Part shown: in pieces, positions 1 through 5,671 of the stretch
Layout: every line of letters starts with the position of its first letter
Position numbering within the stretch: the stretch's first letter is position 1
Assembly (NCBI GenBank): GCA_035696925.1
Contig: DASSDW010000145.1
Span: 1 to 9,038, forward strand
Source: JAJNBA01 sp035696925
GTDB taxonomy: Bacteria > Actinomycetota > UBA4738 > HRBIN12
Direction: 5' to 3'
Length of the DNA: 9,038 nucleotides
Notes under the pieces: generated by a model
What the model was told of the DNA's origin: nothing
Database searches by the model: none
Seen by the model: the letters and a program-made list of their open reading frames with translations, nothing else
Made by a program: the position numbers and the translations under genes

Positions 1-207
1 GGTACGGAGCAGCCGCCCCACGAGGTCGTCCCCCACGCGGCCGTGGACGCGCGTGGTCGAACCGGAAGACGCGGCCCAGACCGCGGCGTTGGCCGACGTC
101 CCCCCGGGTTGGAGCGCGACGCGTCCGTGGACGTCGCCGCCCCGGGCGAGCTCGCCGGCGTCGACGCGCACGTCGAGCATCACGTCGCCGACGCAGATCA
201 GGTCCAT
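1..207 (-). CDS. PfkB-family (ribokinase-like) kinase, N-terminal fragment
   Basis: This is the first 69 codons of a gene that runs off the left edge of the window, so it has no stop here. Reading leftward from the ATG at 207-205, the product begins MDLICVGDVMLDVRVDAG. It continues with QPGGTSANAAVWAA (about residues 32-45) and GRVGDDLVGRLL (about 56-67). These are the N-terminal GD-x-hydrophobic-LD strand, the glycine-rich GG-x-x-x-N-x-A substrate segment and the RVGDD-x-x-G motif of PfkB kinases. The family phosphorylates sugars, nucleosides or related alcohols with ATP. The C-terminal DTxGAGD catalytic motif lies outside the window, so the substrate cannot be told. The gene lies 73 bp downstream of the PurM-fold gene on the same strand and could be the last member of the thiamine-controlled unit. 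No strong SD precedes the ATG. The family call is secure; a role in thiamine salvage would be inference only. Confidence 0.82.
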   Translation of the reverse strand, partial: MDLICVGDVMLDVRVDAGELARGGDVHGRVALQPGGTSANAAVWAASSGSTTRVHGRVGDDLVGRLLRT

Positions 208-240
208 CGCGCCGAGGGTACTCGGGAGTGTCAGCGACCC

Positions 241-273
241 GCGCCGGACCCGCGCCGGACCCGCGCCAGGACC
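241..273. repeat. 11-bp tandem repeat in the gap before the PfkB gene
   Basis: The unit GCGCCGGACCC occurs twice in perfect tandem (241-251 and 252-262), followed by a degenerate third copy, GCGCCAGGACC (263-273). It sits in the 73-bp gap between the stop of the PurM-fold gene and the start of the PfkB kinase. It may be simple slippage-prone GC sequence. It is not an obvious terminator, because no long inverted repeat or T-run accompanies it. Confidence 0.6.
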
Positions 274-280
274 GATGCCG

Positions 281-1357
281 TTAGGAGCCGGCGGCGGCAT
301 CGGCCGCCCACGCACCGAACGCGCCCCAGAAGGGGTCCAGGCCCGGATGGGTCAACGGCCCCTCGCGTCCCTCCACGGCGATCCGGTGCCCGTCGGCCGG
401 CGGGCGGAGCTCGCCCACGATCGCGGCGTCGATCCCGGCGCCGGCGAGCAGCTCCACGAAGGCGTCGGCACGCGCCGGCACGACCGTCGCGATCAACGAC
501 CCCTCGCTGATCGCGGTGTACGGGTCGATGCCGAGGTGCTCGCACACGGCGCGCACCTCCGGCCGGACCGGGATGCGGTCGCGATCCACACGGATCCCGT
601 TGCCGGACGCGATCGCCACTTCGAGCAGCCCGCCGAGCACCCCGCCCTCGGTCGCGTCGTGCATGGACGTCACGCCGTCCTCGCGCAGCCCGAACCCTCG
701 GGCGAGCACGGCCTCGGGAACCACCGTCATCGACTCGAAGAGGGAGTCGGCGGCGCGCAGGGTGTCCTCCCCGACGGCCGCCGCCAGCCGATCGGGGAAC
801 GTGGCGGCGAACAGGGCGGTCGTCTCGATCGCCGCTCCCTTCGTCACCACGACCGCGTCGCCCACGCGGGCCATCGTCGGGGTGACGAACGCGTCGGCCG
901 GCCCGAGCGCTAGGCAGGTCGCTCCACCCACCATCGGCCAGTCACACCCGTCGTAGCGACCGGTGTGGCCCGTCACCACGGCGATCCCGAGGTCCTCGCA
1001 CGCGCTGTGGAACGCATCCCACAGGAGGCTCAGCTCCTGGTCGGAGATCGACGGCGGCAGGTTCAGGTCGACGGACATCCAGCGGAGCGGGAGGCCGCTC
1101 GTGGACGCGTCGGACGCGAGGATGTGGACGGCGAACCATGCGGCGCGCTCCCACCCGTACGCCGGCACCACGAAGACGGGATCGGCGGTGAGCGCCATGG
1201 CGACGCCGTCGGCGACCCGGACCACCCCCACGTCGACGCCGTGCTGGGGGCCGACGAGCACGTCCTCGTCGCGAGCACCGAGTCGTCGCAGGATGACCTG
1301 TTCGAACAGCTCGGGCGTGGCCTTCCCGGTCCGCTGCTCCCCCGGCGTCGCACTCAT
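281..1357 (-). CDS. PurM/HypE/ThiL-fold AIR synthase-related protein in a thiamine operon
   Basis: This 358-residue protein belongs to the PurM superfamily (AIR synthase, HypE, SelD, ThiL), enzymes that bind ATP and activate or phosphorylate a substrate. Visible family features are a GVDVGVVRV segment (40-48) in the place of the usual G-x-D-x-x-V motif, TADP (58-61), GHTGRYDG followed by PMVGGAT (130-147), HDATEGGVLGGLLEVA (233-248) and a SEGSLIATV strand (284-292). The last two correspond to the D-x-T-x-GG and SSG-x-L regions of the C-terminal domain. The C-terminus lacks the Cys that HypE uses for carbamoyl transfer, and no selenophosphate-synthase Cys/Sec loop is seen, so neither function is supported. 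Its ATG overlaps the thiE stop (ATGA, 1354-1357) and GAGGA lies 9 nt upstream, indicating translational coupling. It is therefore expected to be under the TPP riboswitch. A ThiL-like (thiamine-phosphate kinase) role is a plausible inference, not shown; the sequence is clearly diverged from classical ThiL. Confidence 0.85.
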   Translation of the reverse strand: MSATPGEQRTGKATPELFEQVILRRLGARDEDVLVGPQHGVDVGVVRVADGVAMALTADPVFVVPAYGWERAAWFAVHILASDASTSGLPLRWMSVDLNLPPSISDQELSLLWDAFHSACEDLGIAVVTGHTGRYDGCDWPMVGGATCLALGPADAFVTPTMARVGDAVVVTKGAAIETTALFAATFPDRLAAAVGEDTLRAADSLFESMTVVPEAVLARGFGLREDGVTSMHDATEGGVLGGLLEVAIASGNGIRVDRDRIPVRPEVRAVCEHLGIDPYTAISEGSLIATVVPARADAFVELLAGAGIDAAIVGELRPPADGHRIAVEGREGPLTHPGLDPFWGAFGAWAADAAAGS

Positions 1358-2001
1358 GCCCGCCGGTCCTCGTAGCTCTCATCCACCACGGCCCGCAGCT
1401 CCCGGACGGCCACGGTCGGATCGTCGGCGGTCGCGACGGCGCCGATCACCGCGATGCCGGCCGCTCCCGCCACGAGGACGTCCCGTGCGTTGCGCGCGTC
1501 GATCCCGCCGATCCCGACGACGGGCAGCGCCGTCGCCGCGACCACCGCCCGGACGCCCTCGAGCCCGATCGCGACGGCCTCCGGCTTGGTGGAGGTCTCC
1601 CACACGGTGACGCCCAGGTAGTCGGCCCCGGCCTCCTCGGCCGCCCGCGCTTCCTCGACGCTTCCGACGCTCACGCCGAGGATCCGCTCCGGGCCGAGCC
1701 GTCCTCGTGCCGCGTGCACGTCCTCGTCCTGTCCGATGTGCGCCCCGGCGGCGTCGCAGCGGATCGCCACCTCCACCCGGTCGTTCACGAGGAACAGGAC
1801 GCCGGCCTCTCCACAGCTCCTCGCGAGGACCGCCGCGAGCGGCAGCAGGCGGTCGTCGGAGAGCTCCGGAGCGCGAAGCTGGACCGCGGTGGCGCCGCCC
1901 TCCACCGCAGCCGTCGCGATCTCGCCGTGCGCGCGGCCGGAGACGAGGGTCCCGGTCGTCACGACGTACAGGTCGAGCGCTCTGGGCTCGAGTCTCGCCA
2001 T
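1354..2001 (-). CDS. thiE: Thiamine-phosphate synthase (ThiE family)
   Basis: This 215-residue TIM-barrel protein is expected to join hydroxymethylpyrimidine diphosphate and thiazole phosphate to give thiamine phosphate, releasing pyrophosphate. Recognisable motifs are AVQLR (39-43), LVNDRVEVAI (71-80), GAHIGQDED (86-94), GVSVGSVEEA (109-118), YLGVTVWETSTKPEA (128-142), PVVGIGGIDARN (160-171) and IAVIGAVATADDP (183-195). Asn-Asp 73-74 and the T-x-TK segment (136-139), which contact the pyrimidine pyrophosphate in Bacillus ThiE, are kept. Pro45 stands where a Lys usually follows QxR, and Gly187 where a Ser is usual. The start at 2001 is chosen because GGAGG lies 5 nt upstream. An in-frame ATG at 2019 falls inside the riboswitch P5 loop and would be missing from any sensible translation start. 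The gene is directly controlled by the TPP riboswitch and coupled to the next gene by a 4-nt overlap. The related tautomerase TenI is the main alternative, but the TPP aptamer and the N-D and T-x-TK residues favour ThiE. Confidence 0.9.
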   Translation of the reverse strand: MARLEPRALDLYVVTTGTLVSGRAHGEIATAAVEGGATAVQLRAPELSDDRLLPLAAVLARSCGEAGVLFLVNDRVEVAIRCDAAGAHIGQDEDVHAARGRLGPERILGVSVGSVEEARAAEEAGADYLGVTVWETSTKPEAVAIGLEGVRAVVAATALPVVGIGGIDARNARDVLVAGAAGIAVIGAVATADDPTVAVRELRAVVDESYEDRRA

Positions 2002-2096
2002 CGCTCCCTCCGCCGGCATTGCCCGGTTCAGGTCCTGCGGGTCGCGGGGCGGTCCCCGCCTCTCAGCCCGGCCGTGTCCGAGCTCCCCGAGTGGTC
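2002..2096 (-). ncRNA. TPP riboswitch (THI element) overlapping the thiE SD
   Basis: On the minus strand the leader of thiE carries the conserved TPP aptamer. CTCGGGG is at 2091-2085, CTGAGA at 2066-2061, GACCTGAACCGGG at 2034-2022, and CAATGCCGGCGGAGGGA at 2021-2005. The stems can be drawn from the sequence. P2 is CGGG/CCCG (2089-2086 with 2041-2038). P3 is GCUCGG/CCGGGC (2083-2078 with 2071-2066). An optional P3a hairpin is GCGGGG/CCCCGC with loop ACCG (2059-2044). P4 is CCU/AGG (2032-2030 with 2009-2007). P5 is CCGG/CCGG (2026-2023 with 2016-2013). The P1 closing stem is weak or unclear. The GGAGGGA that ends the aptamer is also the SD of thiE, 5 nt before its ATG, and part of it forms P4. 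Ligand binding should therefore hide the SD directly, with no separate expression platform. No terminator hairpin with a T-run is present, which supports translational control. Confidence 0.93.
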
Positions 2097-2102
2097 GGTC
2101 GC

Positions 2103-2108
2103 AGGATA
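2103..2108 (-). promoter_or_regulatory. Possible -10 element for the riboswitch-thiE transcript
   Basis: TATCCT on the minus strand (2108-2103) lies just downstream of the stop of the membrane gene. It would place a transcription start at about 2096, right at the 5' end of the TPP aptamer. No convincing -35 box is seen about 17 nt upstream, so this is only a position-based guess. Read-through from the membrane gene is the alternative. Confidence 0.22.
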
Positions 2109-2114
2109 CCCGGG

Positions 2115-2849
2115 TCAGACGGCGGTCCGCCGCCGCGCCCGGCCGATCTCCAGCTCCCGTCGCACCTTCTTCCAATCGCTGGCCTTCGTGCTGAAGAGCA
2201 CGTCGGTGACGATCTGGAACAGACCCAGCCCGAGTAGGACGGCCACCGTCCAGCCGGGGGCGCCGGTCGCGGGCGCGAGGGCGAGTGCGAGGAACGGCGC
2301 CAGCTTCGTCGCGATCGCTCCCGACGCGTGCATCCATGCGCGACCGGTCGGCGTGGCGCGCAGGTACGTCGCGTAGTCGGTCTTCAGCCCGGGCAGCGGC
2401 GGCGGCGGGATCACGAAGAAGTAGCGCCGGAACCGGATCCCCACGAGTCGTCCCACGACGTAGTGCGTGGACGAGTGGAGCCCGACCATCCACGCCAGCG
2501 CCGCCACGAGCAAGGCGACGCCGACCGCGGTTCGTGCCTCGGAGGAGGTGTCGATCGCGAAGAGCACCGCGGCCCACGCCGCGATCCCGCCCACCGCGAT
2601 CGCGGCGGCCAGGAGTGCGTTCCCGAGCCAGAGCGGGACCCGGTGGGGGAACCGAACGTCGAACGCCTTCGCATCGATCCGGCCCACCTGCTCGGCGTAC
2701 CGATCGATCAGCTCGTCGCCGCGCTTGATCAGCCCGACCACCCGCCAGAAGCCGAGCCGGCGGAGATCCGTGTCCCCCCCATCGACCGCCGCCTCGATCC
2801 TGTCGAGCTCGGCCCCGAGCCCCCCCGAGGGACTTCCCCCAGCTTCCAC
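2115..2849 (-). CDS. Multi-pass membrane protein, M50 (site-2-protease)-like but lacking the catalytic Glu
   Basis: This 244-residue protein has a soluble, charged N-terminal region (1-68) followed by hydrophobic segments at about 72-99, 106-123, 176-193 and 198-219, and an Arg-rich C-terminus. Residues 124-145 read LHSSTHYVVGRLVGIRFRRYFF, which in spacing resembles the HExxH-x(n)-G-[IV] segment of M50 intramembrane metalloproteases. Here the His pair (H125, H129) is kept but Glu is replaced by Ser. After a Pro-rich stretch (148-153), RAWMHASGAIATKLAPFLAL (170-189) resembles the M50 AGPLAN helix. TDVLF (215-219) could supply the third metal ligand, Asp216. A pseudo-enzyme or metal-binding membrane protein is therefore possible; the function is unknown. 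The GTG at 2849 is chosen because GGAGG lies 5 nt upstream (2859-2855). The open frame continues upstream, antisense to the kinase gene, without support. The gene is divergent from the kinase (81-bp gap) and lies 113 bp upstream of thiE, but the riboswitch separates it from thiamine control. Confidence 0.82.
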   Translation of the reverse strand: MEAGGSPSGGLGAELDRIEAAVDGGDTDLRRLGFWRVVGLIKRGDELIDRYAEQVGRIDAKAFDVRFPHRVPLWLGNALLAAAIAVGGIAAWAAVLFAIDTSSEARTAVGVALLVAALAWMVGLHSSTHYVVGRLVGIRFRRYFFVIPPPPLPGLKTDYATYLRATPTGRAWMHASGAIATKLAPFLALALAPATGAPGWTVAVLLGLGLFQIVTDVLFSTKASDWKKVRRELEIGRARRRTAV

Positions 2850-2861
2850 GGTTGCCTCCAG

Positions 2862-2885
2862 GTCCGGCGGTACGATGCGCCGGAC
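2862..2885. promoter_or_regulatory. Perfect 8-bp inverted repeat between divergent genes (operator candidate)
   Basis: GTCCGGCG (2862-2869) and CGCCGGAC (2878-2885) form a perfect inverted repeat with an 8-bp spacer, GTACGATG. It lies almost centrally in the 81-bp gap between the M50-like gene and the kinase gene. The spacer contains TACGAT (2871-2876), which matches a TAnnnT -10 element for rightward transcription, although no well-spaced -35 box is visible. It could be an operator for both genes or a leader hairpin. In DNA this GC-rich, an 8-bp palindrome has a real chance of being accidental. Confidence 0.38.
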
Positions 2886-2917
2886 GCGCTCCGACCTGCC
2901 CCCGAGCGCTTCCCTAG

Positions 2918-2924
2918 GGAGGAG
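2918..2924 (+). promoter_or_regulatory. Strong SD that points to an AUC start for the kinase
   Basis: GGAGGAG ends 6 nt before the AUC codon at 2931, an ideal SD distance. The nearest canonical in-frame codon, ATG 3009, is 84 nt away and has no comparable SD. A second purine run, AAGGAG (2936-2941), lies inside the coding region and is too close to any alternative codon to be preferred. Confidence 0.6.
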
Positions 2925-2930
2925 AGCACC

Positions 2931-4808
2931 ATCGCAAGGAGTATCACGCAGCCGGCGCCCCCGCACGGCGGAGGGCATGCATTCGTCACGCTCGACGGCC
3001 GTTACCACATGGTGGAACGGATCGCGGCCGGGGGCATGGGCGAGGTGTTCCGTGCCCACGACGCCGTCTTGGCGCGCGAGGTCGCGATCAAGGTCCTGCA
3101 CCGCTCCCTCGCAGGCGATCCCGCCTTCGTGGATCGGTTCCGCCGCGAGGCCCGCGCCGCCGCAAGCCTCTCCCACCCGAACATCGTCGCCGTCTACGAC
3201 TGGGGCGCCGTCGACGGCGTCTACTACATGGTCATGGAGTACGTGCGGGGCCCGAGCGTCCGGCACCTGTTGAACGAGCAAGGACGGATGGAGCCGGCGC
3301 AGGCCGCGGAGATCCTCCGCCAATCGCTCCTCGCGCTCGGGCACGCCCACCACGAGGGCTTCGTCCATCGGGACATGAAGCCCGAGAACCTCCTGGTGAC
3401 GCAGGAAGGGGTGGTGAAGGTCGCCGACTTCGGGCTCGCCCGAGCGTACGCCGACGGCCGCGTGACGCAGGCAGGGGCGGTCACCGGCACGGTGCAGTAC
3501 CTCGCGCCCGAACAGATCCGCGGCGAGCCGGCCGACCCGCGGAGCGACCTCTACTCCCTCGGCATCGTCGCCTACGAGCTCCTGACCGGGAAGCTCCCGT
3601 TCACCGGTGAGACCGCGATGGCCGTGGCCTACAAGCATCTCTCGGACCGCGTGCCCGCCCCCTCTTCCGTCCTGCCGGAGCTGCCGGCCGAGCTGGACGG
3701 CTTCGTGGCCGCCGCGACCGATCGCGACCGGGAGCTCCGGCCCGAGTCCGCCGGCGTGATGCGGATGGACCTCGACGTCCTCTCGCACCAGCTCCCCCCG
3801 GCACGCAAGCTCTCCGCGATCGTTCGGGAGATCCCCTCCGTGACGGTGGAGGGAGGAGAGACGACCGAGGTGGGCGTGAGGCTCGAGACCTCGGTCCCCC
3901 GGATGGAGCGCCACCGGAAGCGCCGGAGGTTCGTCAAGCGCGTCCTGGGCGCCGTCGCCCTGGTGGCGTTGCTGACGGCGGCCGCGTGGGGCACCTGGAC
4001 GTACGCGATCCCGCACACGGCTGTGATCCCCGCGCTCGTCGGCGAGACGGTCGATGACGCGACGGACCGGCTGACGAGCCTCGGGTTCGACGTCACGCGG
4101 GCTCCCGGTGCGTACTCGATGCAGGTTCCCGACGGCCACGTGAAGCAGATCGAGCCGGCCGCCGGCGCGGAGCGCGATGTCGGCACCACGGTCACAATCG
4201 TCCCGTCGCTCGGACCGCCGCCGGTGGACGTTCCCCGGGTGCGAGGGGAACTCCTCCCGGACGCGCGTGAGGCGATCGCCGGGGCGGGCTTGCACGTGGG
4301 GGCAGTCCGGCATCGGTTCGATCGGGAGGTGCGAGAGGGTCGCGTGATCGGCGTGCAGCCCGACGCCCCGATGCTCCCCCGGGGGACGTCGGTCACGGTG
4401 ATCGTGAGCGACGGCCCGAAGCCGGTCGCGATCCCCGACGTCGGCGGCGCGACGGAGGGCAGGGCGGTCGATGCGCTCACTGCGAAGGGCTTCGAGGTCG
4501 TGATCGAGGAGGATTTCTCGAACAGGGTCGCGCGCGGCCGAGCCCTCGGGACCGATCCGCCCCGCGGGACCGAGCTCCAGCCAGGTGAGACGATCGTGTT
4601 GCGGATCTCGCTCGGACCTGAGTTCTTCGCCAGTCCCGATTTCGAGGGCATGACGGTCGACGCCGCACGAGAGCTCACGGAGCGCGTCGGGCTCGAGCTC
4701 ACCGCGCTCCCGGTCCCCGGCAGCAGCGGCGGCGGCATCGTGAGTCAGCTCCCGCCCGCCGGCACGCGCGTTCGCTATGGCTCCACGATCACCGTCTACT
4801 ACGCGTGA
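2931..4808 (+). CDS. PknB-like transmembrane Ser/Thr protein kinase with four PASTA domains
   Basis: If translation starts at the AUC at 2931, the protein is 625 residues, close to mycobacterial PknB (626). The kinase domain starts near Tyr25. It shows a glycine loop AAGGMGEV (32-39), VAIK with Lys54, Glu73 on helix C, HRDMKPEN (146-153), DFG (166-168) and APE (192-194). A basic juxtamembrane stretch precedes one membrane segment at about 338-358. Four extracellular PASTA repeats follow at 363-431, 432-498, 499-566 and 567-625; such repeats sense muropeptides or lipid II in relatives. In the activation loop Thr179 matches the first PknB autophosphorylation site, but the second is Ala181. No ATG, GTG or TTG occurs in frame between about 2700 and 3009. 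The ATG at 3009 would begin only five residues before the glycine loop and lose the conserved RY strand. The AUC has GGAGGAG 6 nt upstream. The usual rodA/pbpA/pstP neighbours are absent; endonuclease IV follows with a 4-nt overlap. Confidence 0.95.
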   Translation: MARSITQPAPPHGGGHAFVTLDGRYHMVERIAAGGMGEVFRAHDAVLAREVAIKVLHRSLAGDPAFVDRFRREARAAASLSHPNIVAVYDWGAVDGVYYMVMEYVRGPSVRHLLNEQGRMEPAQAAEILRQSLLALGHAHHEGFVHRDMKPENLLVTQEGVVKVADFGLARAYADGRVTQAGAVTGTVQYLAPEQIRGEPADPRSDLYSLGIVAYELLTGKLPFTGETAMAVAYKHLSDRVPAPSSVLPELPAELDGFVAAATDRDRELRPESAGVMRMDLDVLSHQLPPARKLSAIVREIPSVTVEGGETTEVGVRLETSVPRMERHRKRRRFVKRVLGAVALVALLTAAAWGTWTYAIPHTAVIPALVGETVDDATDRLTSLGFDVTRAPGAYSMQVPDGHVKQIEPAAGAERDVGTTVTIVPSLGPPPVDVPRVRGELLPDAREAIAGAGLHVGAVRHRFDREVREGRVIGVQPDAPMLPRGTSVTVIVSDGPKPVAIPDVGGATEGRAVDALTAKGFEVVIEEDFSNRVARGRALGTDPPRGTELQPGETIVLRISLGPEFFASPDFEGMTVDAARELTERVGLELTALPVPGSSGGGIVSQLPPAGTRVRYGSTITVYYA

Positions 4809-5644
4809 TCCTGGGCGCCCACGTCCGGCGCAGGCACACCGGTATCGAGGGAGCGATCGAGGAAGCCGAGCTGCGGGGCGCCGACTGCCTCCAGATCTTC
4901 GTCTCCAACCCGCGGGCGTGGGCCGCCCCCCGGTACGACGGGCCGCAGATCGAGCGGTTCCTCGATGCCCTCACAGCGAGTGGGCTGCGGCCGTGCGTGG
5001 CGCACCTGTCCTACGTGGGCAACGTCGCCTCCTGGGATCCCACGACGCTCCGGCGAACCCGCGAGCTCCTCATCGGAACCGTGCGATCGTGCGACGCGCT
5101 GGGGGTGGATCTCCTGGTGGTCCATGCCGGAGCCGGCGGACCGCAGGATCGCGACACGGCGTTGGGGGCAGCGGCGGAGAGCTTCCGGCTCGCGGTCGGC
5201 GAAGCGGACCGGACACGTGTCCTGGTCGAGCTGATGGCCGGCACCAGCGGCGCCGTCGCCTCCGTTCCGAGCGAAGCCGAGGAGCTGTGCACGGCGGTGG
5301 ACGACGAGCGACTCGGCATCTGTCTCGATACCGCCCATCTGTTCGCCGCCGGCGTCCCCCTCGAGGTCGCGGACGGGGTGGAGGGGCTTTCGGAGGAGCT
5401 CCGCGCACGCGCGCTCGACGAGCGGCTGGGCCTGGTCCACGCGAACGACTCGGTGTTCGAGCGCGGCGCCCGCCGCGATCGTCACGCCGACATCGGGGAC
5501 GGGAGGATCGGTGAGGAGGGCTGGCGGGCGCTGGTGAACGATCCCGTGCTCGGCTCCGTTCCGTGGATGCTCGAGACGCCCGGCGATGCCGATCGCCAAC
5601 GGGCGGACATCGCCCACCTGCGCCGCCTCGCGGGTCCCGATTAG
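4805..5644 (+). CDS. nfo: Endonuclease IV (AP endonuclease family 2)
   Basis: This 279-residue protein (the E. coli enzyme has 285) cleaves DNA 5' to abasic sites and trims damaged 3' ends in base-excision repair, using three zinc ions. It starts MILGAHV, as the family does. All nine metal ligands of E. coli Nfo can be matched: His67 (AHLSY), His107 (VVHAG), Glu142 (VLVELMAG), Asp175 and His178 (CLDTAHLFAAG), His212 (VHANDS), Asp225 and His227 (RDRHADIGDGRIG) and Glu257 (MLETP). An intact active site is therefore expected. The GTG start overlaps the kinase stop (GTGA, 4805-4808) and has no SD of its own, so translation is probably coupled to the kinase. Kinase signalling and a repair nuclease are an unusual pair; co-expression is inferred from the overlap only. 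No odd composition or truncation is seen. Confidence 0.96.
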   Translation: MILGAHVRRRHTGIEGAIEEAELRGADCLQIFVSNPRAWAAPRYDGPQIERFLDALTASGLRPCVAHLSYVGNVASWDPTTLRRTRELLIGTVRSCDALGVDLLVVHAGAGGPQDRDTALGAAAESFRLAVGEADRTRVLVELMAGTSGAVASVPSEAEELCTAVDDERLGICLDTAHLFAAGVPLEVADGVEGLSEELRARALDERLGLVHANDSVFERGARRDRHADIGDGRIGEEGWRALVNDPVLGSVPWMLETPGDADRQRADIAHLRRLAGPD

Positions 5645-5671
5645 ACTCCCGCCCCGGGAGGAGGAGTGCTT

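Noticed and set aside
281..1357. Assignment as HypE hydrogenase maturation protein
   Set aside because: The C-terminal Cys needed for carbamoyl transfer is missing and there are no hydrogenase genes nearby.
1354..2001. Assignment as TenI thiazole tautomerase
   Set aside because: The TPP riboswitch, the N-D pair and the T-x-TK segment fit ThiE better. It is kept as an alternative in the entry.
2044..2059. GC-rich hairpin as an intrinsic terminator
   Set aside because: It has no following T-run and lies at the P3a position of the TPP aptamer.
2002..2577. Upstream extension of thiE
   Set aside because: It would cross the TPP riboswitch and overlap the membrane gene in another frame. The ATG at 2019 lies in the riboswitch P5 loop.
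2977..2979. ATG at 2977 as the kinase start
   Set aside because: It is out of frame with the kinase domain.
2850..4313. Long minus-strand open frame running from the M50-like gene across the whole kinase gene
   Set aside because: It is the antisense shadow of the kinase. Its residues show no domain pattern, and a strong SD marks the GTG at 2849 as the true start.
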